A stretch of 64,000 nt of DNA from Oscillospiraceae bacterium (GTDB lineage: Bacteria > Bacillota > Clostridia > Oscillospirales > Ruminococcaceae): positions 124,001 to 188,000 of the forward strand of contig CP107208.1 of NCBI GenBank assembly GCA_025758045.1. Reading direction: 5' to 3'. Under the pieces are notes generated by a model. It searched no databases, was not told where the DNA came from, and saw nothing but the letters and a program-made list of their open reading frames with translations. Positions 50,875 through 58,002 of the stretch are shown one piece after another. The number at the start of each line of letters is the position of its first letter. Within the stretch, counting starts at the first letter, position 1. The position numbers and the translations under genes were made by a program.

Positions 50875-51462
50875 TTACAGCAGAATCGGCTGCAACTGCA
50901 CACCGCGCAGGGCGCTTTCCAGCGTATCGGGGATGAGGGTGAAATCGCTTTTGAGGCTGCAGGGCTTTTTGTAGCTGTCGTCCTGGCCGAAGGGCACAAA
51001 GTAGTAGTTCCGCCGCTGCAGCAGCTGGGCAATAGCCGGGGCGCTGCCCGAGAGCGCATCGTTGGTGGAGGGCGCCAGAACAACGGGCCGTCCGCCCCGC
51101 AGCAGGCTTTTGGCGGCCAGGGTTACCGGCGTGGCGCTGAGGCCCGCTGCCAGCATGGCCATGGTGGTGCCCGTGGCCGGGGCGATGATAAGTGCCTGGG
51201 CCATCCCTTTTGGGCCAAGTGGTTCCACCTGCTGCAGGGTGGTCAGCGGTGTTTCGCCGGTCATCTCCTGCAATTGGGCGCGCAGGGCGGCGGCCGTGCC
51301 AAAGCGGGTATCCAGCGCGGCGGCGCTGCAGCTTAAAATGGGCAGCACCCGCCAGCCCAGCGCCCGCAGGCGGCGCACCTGGGGCAGCACAGCCGAAAAG
51401 CTGCAAAAACTGCCGCATAAAGCAAAGGCCACGGTGCGGGGGCCGTCAGGCCGGTTCATCAT
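50875..51462 (-). CDS. dpaB: Dipicolinate synthase subunit B (DpaB/SpoVFB)
   Basis: A 195-residue flavoprotein-fold protein. It has VAFALCGSFCSFSAVLPQVR, QALIIAPATGTTMAMLAAGL and the family's ending DDSYKKPCSLKSDFTLIPDTL. With DpaA it oxidises dihydrodipicolinate-type intermediates to dipicolinic acid, the spore-core Ca2+ chelator. The start at 51462 (MMNRPDG) follows AGAGGTGATC and overlaps dpaA by 17 bp. It is the clearest spore-specific metabolic marker here. Confidence 0.93.
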   Translation of the reverse strand: MMNRPDGPRTVAFALCGSFCSFSAVLPQVRRLRALGWRVLPILSCSAAALDTRFGTAAALRAQLQEMTGETPLTTLQQVEPLGPKGMAQALIIAPATGTTMAMLAAGLSATPVTLAAKSLLRGGRPVVLAPSTNDALSGSAPAIAQLLQRRNYYFVPFGQDDSYKKPCSLKSDFTLIPDTLESALRGVQLQPILL

Positions 51463-52243
51463 GCAGATCACCTCTTTCTTGCAGGATGGTCAGTACGGTT
51501 TGGGCGATGAGCGCCCCGGCGGTATCGGGGGCGCACTTGCCGGGCAGGGCCAGGGCGTGTTCGGCCCGGATGCCCAGGGCTTCGGCGGCGTCAAAGTCGG
51601 TGCCGCCGGGTAGGCTGGCCAGGTCGATGACCAGCGCCCCGCGGGGCAGCTTTTCCAGCATTTTGCGGGGCAGCACCGGCGCGGGGATGGTGTTGATGAC
51701 GGTATCATGCTTTGCCAGCAGCACGGGCAGGCGGTCCAGCGGGGCAGCGCGGTGCCCGGCACACCGGGCGTTGGCCCGCTGCACGGCATTGCGGGCGGCA
51801 ACGGTGGTATGCCCGCCCAGCAGGTCCAGCCGCCGCGCTACCGCCCGGCCGATGCGTCCGTAGCCGAGAACCAGGAAGTCGCTTTCCCAGATGGTGCGGC
51901 GGCGCAATTGCAGCAGCAGGGCAAGGCAGCCCTCTGCGGTGGGCACGGCGTTTAAACATTCCAGCTCGGGCCGCTGGAAGTAGTCCAGCAGCGGCAGACT
52001 GGCCTGCCGGGCGGCGGCCTGGATGGGTGAACCGGGGCGTCCGGCCAGCAGCAGGGTGCCGGGGCGCACCCCCTGCAGGGTGCGGGCGACGGCATCGCTG
52101 ACACGTTCCTGGGACATGGGCAGCAGGACAAAATCGGCCTGGCAGGCGGCCTCCGGCCCGATGATGCGGAACCCCGCGGCCTGCAAAGTCTGCGCCGCCG
52201 CCCGCTGGCGGGCATCATGCCCCACCACGCAAAAGGTTTTCAT
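51446..52243 (-). CDS. dpaA: Dipicolinate synthase subunit A (DpaA/SpoVFA)
   Basis: A 265-residue protein with an N-terminal domain (MKTFCVVGHDARQRAAAQTL) and a C-terminal NAD(P)-binding Rossmann domain (SDFLVLGYGRIGRAVARRLD), then VINTIPAPVLPRKMLEKLP and ALVIDLASLPGGTDFDAAE. It pairs with DpaB to make dipicolinate in the mother cell. The start at 52243 has AAGGGGGAA upstream. It is somewhat shorter than Bacillus SpoVFA but the domains are complete. Confidence 0.93.
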   Translation of the reverse strand: MKTFCVVGHDARQRAAAQTLQAAGFRIIGPEAACQADFVLLPMSQERVSDAVARTLQGVRPGTLLLAGRPGSPIQAAARQASLPLLDYFQRPELECLNAVPTAEGCLALLLQLRRRTIWESDFLVLGYGRIGRAVARRLDLLGGHTTVAARNAVQRANARCAGHRAAPLDRLPVLLAKHDTVINTIPAPVLPRKMLEKLPRGALVIDLASLPGGTDFDAAEALGIRAEHALALPGKCAPDTAGALIAQTVLTILQERGDLHDEPA

Positions 52244-52274
52244 AGGCTGTTCCCCCTTTGGGTGTGCTTTCGCC

Positions 52275-52282
52275 ATAGTATG
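52275..52282 (-). promoter_or_regulatory. Possible sporulation sigma -10 element before dpaA
   Basis: Minus strand CATACTAT, about 32 bases before the dpaA start, resembles the -10 of mother-cell sigma-E/sigma-K promoters (CATAcanT / CATAnnnTA). No convincing -35 was found, so this is a weak call. Confidence 0.35.
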
Positions 52283-52311
52283 CATGGATTGAGGCGGATG
52301 GTGCGGATACA

Positions 52312-52338
52312 AAAAAGCTCCCTCACAGAGGAGCCTTT
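52312..52338 (-). terminator. Second possible terminator before dpaA
   Basis: Minus strand GCTCC-TCTGTGA-GGGAGC followed by TTTTTTG. The stem is imperfect (one bulged base) but the T-tract is good; it lies just after the stronger terminator at 52350-52387. Confidence 0.55.
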
Positions 52339-52349
52339 TGCGCCGCGTG

Positions 52350-52387
52350 CAAATAAAAAATCCCGACCCCTCAAAAAGGGATCGGGA
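52350..52387 (-). terminator. Terminator of the tandem LytM-like genes
   Basis: Minus strand TCCCGATCCC / GGGGTCGGGA stem, 7-nt loop, then TTTTTTATTT. Confidence 0.9.
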
Positions 52388-52400
52388 AAAATCGAATGGT

Positions 52401-54257
52401 TTAATAATACTTCAACCCGTTGCACTGGCCACGCCAGACGGCGATGGGGTCGATGGGGACGGTGCCGATGCGCATTTCCACAACGGTGGTCTTGCCGCAG
52501 GTGGCAAGGGTCTGGCCTTGCTTGACCTGCTGCCCGGCCTTGATGTCAATGTCGCTCAGCCCGTAGAAGATCGTGCGCACGCCCGCGCCGTGGTCGATGA
52601 CCAACGTAGTTCCGTAGTCGCCGCCCAGGTCCTCGGCCAGGTCGATCTTGCCGCTGGCGGGGGCAATGACCAGCTCACCGCGGGTGGTGGACAAAATTAC
52701 GTTCGTACTGGTGCGGCCGCCTGCGCCGGTGTTGGTGCTGCGCTCACTGTAGCGGCGGCCCACATACTCGGTCGCGCCGAAGGTCAGCGTGGTGTTGAGG
52801 CGGTTGAGGAACGGCTGTACGAACCCGGCATCCGCCCAGCTGATGCCGGTGGGCGCTGCGGTGAACAGCTTGCTGACCTTGGTGGGGGCGTCGTCTTGCC
52901 CGAGGTAGGGCGTGGCGCGCTGGGACTGCGAGGAGTAATCCTTGTAGCTGAATCCGCCGTCGGTCACTTTCAGGTACAGTGTGGTGGAGTAGCGGCCCAC
53001 CTGCACGTCGATGGTCTCGGTGCCTAAGGCTGCGTTCCAGGGGATGGGCAGGTAGCACACCCAGCCGTTGGAGGACTGGATAAAGCCCTGATTTTTCAGC
53101 GTGGTGGTCAGGGTGGGGGCGTCGTTCTCGTAACTGCCGGTCACACGGATGGCGGCTACGCCGCCCTGCTCGATGGTATTCTCGCTTAAATAAACGGACG
53201 GCTCGATGGCAATATCGAAGGTGAACAGCCAGGTCTCGGAGCCGGTGATGTCGGCGGCGCCTGCTGCGCGGGAGCCGGTAACGCTGGCCACCAGCTTGGC
53301 GGTGTAGGTGCCGGTCTCGTCAAAGCAATAGCCGCTGAACTCCGACAGCGTACCCTCGAACACGGTCTCCTTATTGGCGTCGGTCACGGTCAGCTGGGTG
53401 GCATAGTTGGTGGAGCTGATCGTAATATCCGGCGACAGCGTGGAGATGGGATCCTCCAGCACAGCGGGGACGGAACTATAAGTTTCGGCGTAGGTACGCT
53501 TGAACCAGTTGCCGATGACCGGCACATGCCACTTGTAGGCCGAAGGCTCCAGTGTCTGCCCGGCGAAGGTCACGCTGATGGAAGGCAGCATATCGGGGGT
53601 GGCGCTGCGGTACAGGTAGGCCACGCCGATGCCGGCCACCACCAGCACAAACACCACCACCAGCAGCAGCCACCTGGCCATGCCGGTCACGCCGCTGCGC
53701 ACAACATCCCCCACGGTGGCGGGGGTGTCATCCTCCGCCGCATCGTCTTCGGACGAGGTGTCGGTATCCTCCCCGGCGGGAATATCCATGTTGGCGGTGA
53801 TCTGCTCCACCGAGAGCTGCACCGTGCGGGTCATGTCCAGCAGGCGCTTTTCATCGATGGACGGCAGCTCCACGGTCTCCTCGTCGGCCTCAGCGGCATC
53901 CAAGGCAGCGTCTTCGTCAGCTGCGGCCTCCTCCGTGGGGGCCTCTGCGGGGGCATCCTCCTCTGCGGGGGCGCTGTCCTCAGCAGGCGTTTCCGGCTCT
54001 GCTTCGGGTTTGCCTTCTTCGGCGGGGGCTTCCTCGGGTGCTTCCGGCGCTTCGGGGGCGGCATCTGCCGCTTCTTCAACAGGTTCCGCTTCGCTCTCCC
54101 CTGCCGGTTCGGCGGGGGCATCCTCGGCAGCGGCCGTAGCGACGGCTTCTTCCGCCGGCGCGGTCTCCGCAGGGGGCGCGGCTTCGGGCTGCGGGGCTGC
54201 CTGGGGGGCAGTATCTGGTGCGGCCTGGGCCGGGATGTTGTCGTTTTTCTTGCTCAT
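52401..54257 (-). CDS. Membrane-anchored LytM-like (degenerate M23) protein 1
   Basis: A 618-residue bitopic protein: an extremely acidic, Ala/Glu/Pro-rich N-terminal half (residues about 8-180), one transmembrane helix (WLLLVVVFVLVVAGIGVAYL), an Ig-like extracytoplasmic region and a C-terminal M23/LytM fold (LVIAPASGKIDLAED, GTTLVIDHGAGVRTIFYGLS, IKAGQQVKQGQTLATCG, EMRIGTVPIDPIAVW). The zinc ligands of real M23 peptidases (first His-xxx-Asp and the HxH of HLHFE) are absent (VVEMRIG), so it should be an inactive scaffold or hydrolase activator. The start at 54257 has GGGAAGAG upstream. The next gene is its paralogue. Confidence 0.85.
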   Translation of the reverse strand: MSKKNDNIPAQAAPDTAPQAAPQPEAAPPAETAPAEEAVATAAAEDAPAEPAGESEAEPVEEAADAAPEAPEAPEEAPAEEGKPEAEPETPAEDSAPAEEDAPAEAPTEEAAADEDAALDAAEADEETVELPSIDEKRLLDMTRTVQLSVEQITANMDIPAGEDTDTSSEDDAAEDDTPATVGDVVRSGVTGMARWLLLVVVFVLVVAGIGVAYLYRSATPDMLPSISVTFAGQTLEPSAYKWHVPVIGNWFKRTYAETYSSVPAVLEDPISTLSPDITISSTNYATQLTVTDANKETVFEGTLSEFSGYCFDETGTYTAKLVASVTGSRAAGAADITGSETWLFTFDIAIEPSVYLSENTIEQGGVAAIRVTGSYENDAPTLTTTLKNQGFIQSSNGWVCYLPIPWNAALGTETIDVQVGRYSTTLYLKVTDGGFSYKDYSSQSQRATPYLGQDDAPTKVSKLFTAAPTGISWADAGFVQPFLNRLNTTLTFGATEYVGRRYSERSTNTGAGGRTSTNVILSTTRGELVIAPASGKIDLAEDLGGDYGTTLVIDHGAGVRTIFYGLSDIDIKAGQQVKQGQTLATCGKTTVVEMRIGTVPIDPIAVWRGQCNGLKYY

Positions 54258-54343
54258 CTGTACTCTTCCCAAAATCCTCTTGGTGTTGCCCCATCGTGGA
54301 AAAACAGGCGGTAGCCGGGGCCGGGCTGTACCCAATGAAAAAT

Positions 54344-55576
54344 TTATTCAGACTCGCGGTATTGCAGACCACTGCGGCCCGCCATGGCGGGCTCCGGGTC
54401 TACCGATTTGCTGCCGATGCGCAACTCAAAGATCAGGTCGTGGTCGGTGCCCGCCATGCCTACGGGGGAGCCGGCTTCGATCGTCTGGCCGCGCTGGGCG
54501 GTGACGGTCTTTAACCCGAACAGATAGCTTTTCACGCCGCAGCCGTGGTCGATGACCACCGTGCCGCCGGTCAGGGTCAGGGTATCCGCCAGCACGACGG
54601 TGCCGCTCTGGGGTGCGGTGATGGTCTCGTTGTCGGGGGCGGAGTAGGTCAGCCCGGTGGATTGGCCGCTGCGCTGGCCGTCCCGCATCTGGATGTCGCC
54701 GTAGTGCACGGCAATGGCGCTGCTGCTGGGGGCCACGAACAGCCCGTTCCACAGCTTTTGGCCGGTGCTGTTGGTGTACAGCGGCCAGATGGCGTTGCGG
54801 TACTCCTCGGCCCCGCCCACGTCTTCCTCGGCGGGCAGTTCCACCGTCTTGTGCTGGGTGTTGGTCACGGTCAGGGTCAAGTCGCGGGTCAGGCTGCCGC
54901 AGGTCAGCTGCAGGGTATGGTCGCCGCCCTCGGCGTTATAGGTGATAGGGATATACCCCATGTAGCCGCCGGCGGTGCGGCGGAACCAGACGGTGCCCAG
55001 GTCGGTCTCCAGGCTCGGCTCACCATCCAGAATACCGGTGAGATACAGCGCCACCACGCTGCCCTGGGCGGCGCGGTCGCTGCTCAGGGTCACGGTGGGG
55101 GCCATCGACATGGTGTACCCGGCGCGGTAGGCGTACCAGCCCTGGGCGTCGGCGGGGGGCTCGTTCTCCTGGTGGTAGGCTTTTACAATAATTTGGTAGT
55201 CGCCGTTGGCGGCGTAGGTATAGGTGTTGCAGGTGGAGGCATCGCCGGTCCAGGCCGTGCCGTCGGGCGCGGTGATGGTCACTTCGGCGCGGGTGACCCA
55301 ATCCGGCAGCACCAGCTGGGGCGCGGTATCGGTAAAGGCGCCCAGCTTTTGCACGGTCAGGTTGGTGGGGCTCTGGTAGTGCTTGCTTACTTTGTCGCCC
55401 AGCACGGGGATGGTCCAATCCCACCCGTTGGGGGTGAGGGCGGTGTCCCCGAAGGTGACAGCCTCCTGCGGGAGGTCTTTTTCGCCGGTGCGGCTGTAGA
55501 GAAACGCGGCGGTGCCGCCTAAGATCAGCGCGACCATGGCAATGACCATAGCAAGCCAGAGCAGCAGTTTGCGCAT
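54344..55576 (-). CDS. Membrane-anchored LytM-like (degenerate M23) protein 2
   Basis: A 410-residue paralogue of the downstream gene: signal-anchor (LLLWLAMVIAMVALILGGTAA), the same extracytoplasmic order, and a C-terminal LytM fold with TITAPQSGTVVLADTLTL, GTVVIDHGCGVKSYLFGL, QRGQTIEAGSPVGMAG and DHDLIFELRIGSKSVDP. In active enzymes the last motif is HLHFE; here the ligand His is replaced (DLIFE), and the first motif is gone. It lacks the long acidic N-terminus of its neighbour. The 86-base spacing and shared direction suggest one operon created by duplication. Confidence 0.85.
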   Translation of the reverse strand: MRKLLLWLAMVIAMVALILGGTAAFLYSRTGEKDLPQEAVTFGDTALTPNGWDWTIPVLGDKVSKHYQSPTNLTVQKLGAFTDTAPQLVLPDWVTRAEVTITAPDGTAWTGDASTCNTYTYAANGDYQIIVKAYHQENEPPADAQGWYAYRAGYTMSMAPTVTLSSDRAAQGSVVALYLTGILDGEPSLETDLGTVWFRRTAGGYMGYIPITYNAEGGDHTLQLTCGSLTRDLTLTVTNTQHKTVELPAEEDVGGAEEYRNAIWPLYTNSTGQKLWNGLFVAPSSSAIAVHYGDIQMRDGQRSGQSTGLTYSAPDNETITAPQSGTVVLADTLTLTGGTVVIDHGCGVKSYLFGLKTVTAQRGQTIEAGSPVGMAGTDHDLIFELRIGSKSVDPEPAMAGRSGLQYRESE

Positions 55577-55649
55577 AGTTTTCTCCTATAGGCAGTAGCG
55601 ATGGAAAAGCCGGACGCACAAGGCGGCGCCCGGCTGAGAGACTCAGTTT

Positions 55650-55883
55650 TTACTCGGCGTCAGCGGCGTCGGCTGCGGGCTGGGCGGGGATCTTTTCGTA
55701 GACGGTGTCGTCCTGGAAATCGTCATCATCGTCGTAATCGTCACCGTCATCGCTGAACAGCAGGCGCTCGTACTCGTCCAGCTCCTTCTCGCGGTGATAG
55801 AGGTAGAGGGCGGCGGCGGTCAGGGCACCGGCAGCAGCAAAGAAAAAGGCCAGCACAGCACCGAACGTGGATTTCTTCATCAT
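55650..55883 (-). CDS. Small membrane protein with acidic tail
   Basis: A 77-residue protein: MMKKSTFGAVLAFFFAAAGA forms a signal or transmembrane segment, then LYLYHREKELDEYERLLFSDD and a run of Asp residues, ending KIPAQPAADAADAE. I do not recognise a family. The start at 55883 follows GGAAGGGAG; a frame extending to 56078 crosses the promoter. It is upstream of the tandem LytM-like genes on the same strand (73-base gap) and may belong with them. Confidence 0.75.
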   Translation of the reverse strand: MMKKSTFGAVLAFFFAAAGALTAAALYLYHREKELDEYERLLFSDDGDDYDDDDDFQDDTVYEKIPAQPAADAADAE

Positions 55884-55973
55884 GGGGAAAACTCCCTTCC
55901 TGGCGGTAAGAATACCGTAGATTCGTAATTTTTTCTTTCGGGCGGTCTGCGAGGCAGATACCGCTATGCCCCT

Positions 55974-56002
55974 ATTATACCCGACCCGGGGCCGGAATAC
56001 AA
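55974..56002 (-). promoter_or_regulatory. Promoter of the small membrane protein and LytM-like genes
   Basis: Minus strand TTGTAT, 17-bp spacer, perfect TATAAT. Confidence 0.7.
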
Positions 56003-56122
56003 CACAAGAATTGTAAAATTTGAAAGTTCCTTGGTTGTGCCATGCCTGCTTTAACGATTTAAAGAGCTGACTTGACATTCGTGGGAAAATGGGGTTTACT
56101 TTACTATAGTAGATTGTTGAAA

Positions 56123-56243
56123 GCCTCCCTCTGTGAGGGAGGTGGCCCGAAGGGCCGGAGGGAGAGACAATTCCTATATTGCCTGCTAAATCGTAGGCTC
56201 TCTCCCCCCACCGCCTATCGGCGGAGCCCCCTCCCAGGGGGCC
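56123..56243. repeat. Dispersed palindromic repeat, family 2
   Basis: CCTCCCTCTGTGAGGGAGG, GGCCCGAAGGGCC, GGAGGGAGAG...CTCTCTCCCCCC, GCCTATCGGCGGAGCCCCCT and GGGGGCC in series, about 120 bp. Confidence 0.8.
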
Positions 56244-56258
56244 TTTTCAAGCATCCGC

Positions 56259-56285
56259 TTGGACCCACGTATGATATATTATACT
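56259..56285 (+). promoter_or_regulatory. Possible promoter of the first MATE gene
   Basis: TTGGAC and TATACT with a short 15-bp spacer, directly after the family 2 repeat. Confidence 0.4.
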
Positions 56286-56304
56286 TACAAAGGATTGAAA
56301 ATCT

Positions 56305-57651
56305 ATGCAAAAAGACCTGACCACCGGCAGTGTATTCAAAAATGTGCTTTATTTCTCGCTGCCCTACCTGCTGTCGTATTTTTTGCAAACGCTGTACGGC
56401 ATGGCAGACCTGTTCATCATTGGCCAGTTTGAGGGCACAGCCAGCATCACGGCGGTGTCCATCGGCAGCCAGATCATGCACATGATCACGGTCATGCTGG
56501 TGGGGCTGGCCATGGGTGTTACCGTGGGCATCGGCCGGGCAGTGGGCGCCCACGATGACCGGGGCGCAGGCGCGGTCATCGGCAACGCGGTCATGCTGTT
56601 TCTGGCGGTGTCGGTGGCTATGGCCGCAGTGCTGACGGCGCTGGTGCAGCCGATTTTAAGCATGATGTCCACCCCGGCCGAGGCTGTGCCCGGCGCGGCG
56701 GCTTACCTAACCATCTGCTTCATCGGCATCCCCTGTATTACGGCGTACAATATTATTGCGTCCATCTTCCGCGGACTGGGCGATTCCCGCAGCCCGATGT
56801 ACTTTATCGCGGTGGCCTGCGCGGCCAACATCGGGCTGGACTACCTGTTTATGGGGGCACTGCACATGGGCCCCGCCGGTGCGGCGCTGGGTACCATGCT
56901 GGCCCAGGGTATCAGCGTTGTCGTCTCGCTGGCGGTCATTCTGCGGCGCAAAAGCGGCATCCGGCTGTACAAAAGTGACCTGCAGCCGCAGAAAAACGTC
57001 ATTGGCCGCATCCTGCGCATCGGCGTGCCGGTGGCCTTGCAGGACGGACTTATCCAAATCTCGTTTTTACTCATCACGGTCATTGCCAACCGGCGCGGCC
57101 TGACGGACGCCGCCGCTGTGGGCATCGTGGAGAAGATCATCAGCTTCATCTTCCTGGTGCCGTCCTCGATGCTGTCCACGGTGTCGGCGCTGGGGGCCCA
57201 GAACGTGGGCGCAGGAAAGCACGACCGTACCGCCGGGACACTGTACTACGCCATCGGCATTTCGCTGGCCTTTGGGGCTATCGTGGGTGTGCTGGTGCAG
57301 TTTATCGCCCCCAATGCCGTGGCTCTGTTTACCAGCGACGCGGCTGTGGCTGCGGCGGGCGGCTGGTATCTGCGCGGGTATATCTGGGACTGCTTCTTTG
57401 CGGGTATCCATTTCAGCTTCAGCGGGTATTTCTGCGCTTACGGCCGCAGCGAGCTTTCGTTCCTGCATAACATTTTGGCCATCGTGCTGGTGCGTGTGCC
57501 GGGGGCCTATTTCATGTCCAAGCTGTTCCCGGACAACCTGCTGCCCATGGGCCTTGCCACGGCGGTCGGCTCGCTGCTGTCGGTGCTCATCTGCCTGACA
57601 GCCTACCTGCTGCTGAAACGCAAAGGCACCTTTGGAGGGAAAGCAGCGTAA
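56305..57651 (+). CDS. MATE-family multidrug efflux transporter
   Basis: A 448-residue protein with twelve predicted transmembrane helices. N-terminus LTTGSVFKNVLYFSLPYLLS, the TM1-2 region TLYGMADLFIIGQFEGTASI and FRGLGDSRSPMYF are typical of MATE proteins, which expel cationic drugs with Na+ or H+. It is the only gene between the family 2 repeat and the low-complexity region, and is unrelated in detail to the second MATE gene at 62104-63441 beyond family level. Confidence 0.92.
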   Translation: MQKDLTTGSVFKNVLYFSLPYLLSYFLQTLYGMADLFIIGQFEGTASITAVSIGSQIMHMITVMLVGLAMGVTVGIGRAVGAHDDRGAGAVIGNAVMLFLAVSVAMAAVLTALVQPILSMMSTPAEAVPGAAAYLTICFIGIPCITAYNIIASIFRGLGDSRSPMYFIAVACAANIGLDYLFMGALHMGPAGAALGTMLAQGISVVVSLAVILRRKSGIRLYKSDLQPQKNVIGRILRIGVPVALQDGLIQISFLLITVIANRRGLTDAAAVGIVEKIISFIFLVPSSMLSTVSALGAQNVGAGKHDRTAGTLYYAIGISLAFGAIVGVLVQFIAPNAVALFTSDAAVAAAGGWYLRGYIWDCFFAGIHFSFSGYFCAYGRSELSFLHNILAIVLVRVPGAYFMSKLFPDNLLPMGLATAVGSLLSVLICLTAYLLLKRKGTFGGKAA

Positions 57652-57697
57652 ACTACTATCATCACTATCATTTTCATCATTATCATCATTTGCATCA

Positions 57698-57766
57698 TCA
57701 CCAGCATAGTTTGCTTATTATCCATATTATCCTTACTATCCAAACTATCCTATCCATCCTACCCAT
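57698..57766 (-). CDS. Possible 22-residue hydrophobic peptide (left arm, minus strand)
   Basis: On the minus strand an ATG with AGGATGG upstream opens a 22-codon frame giving a basic, very hydrophobic peptide (MGRMDRIVWIVRIIWIISKL at the start). It could be a chance product of the GATAGT/GGATA repeats. Listed because the symmetric right arm also carries a start with a good ribosome binding site. Confidence 0.15.
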   Translation of the reverse strand: MGRMDRIVWIVRIIWIISKLCW

Positions 57767-57855
57767 CACAACCATCCTATCCCGCATCATATAGAATTAT
57801 TATATAATATAACATAAGTTACAATAGGATACTTATGATGCTTAGGAGGGATGTG

Positions 57856-57915
57856 ATGGGTAAAGATGGAAAGGATAGTAATGATAGTAATGAAAATGAT
57901 AGTAATGATAAATAG
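57856..57915 (+). CDS. Possible 19-residue leader-like peptide in the right arm
   Basis: ATG at 57856 is preceded by AGGAGGGATGTG, a strong, well-spaced ribosome binding site, and opens a 19-codon frame of Lys, Asp, Ser and Asn (start MGKDGKDSNDSN) ending in TAG. The sequence is a translation of the GATAGTAAT repeat, so coding is uncertain; the binding site is the only positive sign. Confidence 0.3.
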   Translation: MGKDGKDSNDSNENDSNDK

Positions 57916-57962
57916 GATAAATAAGCGAAATAGGATAGTGAATTTATAGTAGGCATATAACT

Positions 57963-57999
57963 GCAAAAAGCTCCCTCAATACGAGGGAGCCTTTCTGTT
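57963..57999 (-). terminator. Terminator of the asnS-mutY operon (bidirectional)
   Basis: GCTCCCTC / GAGGGAGC stem with a 5-nt loop; minus strand flank TTTTTGC, plus strand flank CTTTCTGTTTT. Confidence 0.85.
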
Positions 58000-58002
58000 T
58001 TA

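Larger units (their letters stand above)
57652..57950. other. AT-rich low-complexity inverted repeat with strand asymmetry
   Basis: About 300 bases unlike anything else in the window. The left part (57652-57791) is almost free of G on the plus strand and made of ACTATC, CATCATT and TATCC units; the right part (57838-57950) is almost free of C and made of GATAGTAAT, GGATAA and GATGG units. The two halves are imperfect reverse complements (for example CTATCATTTTCAT on the left against ATGAAAATGATAG on the right, and CCCATCACA against TGTGATGGG) around an AT-rich centre with TATATAATATAAC. A transcript could fold into a very long hairpin. Confidence 0.75.
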
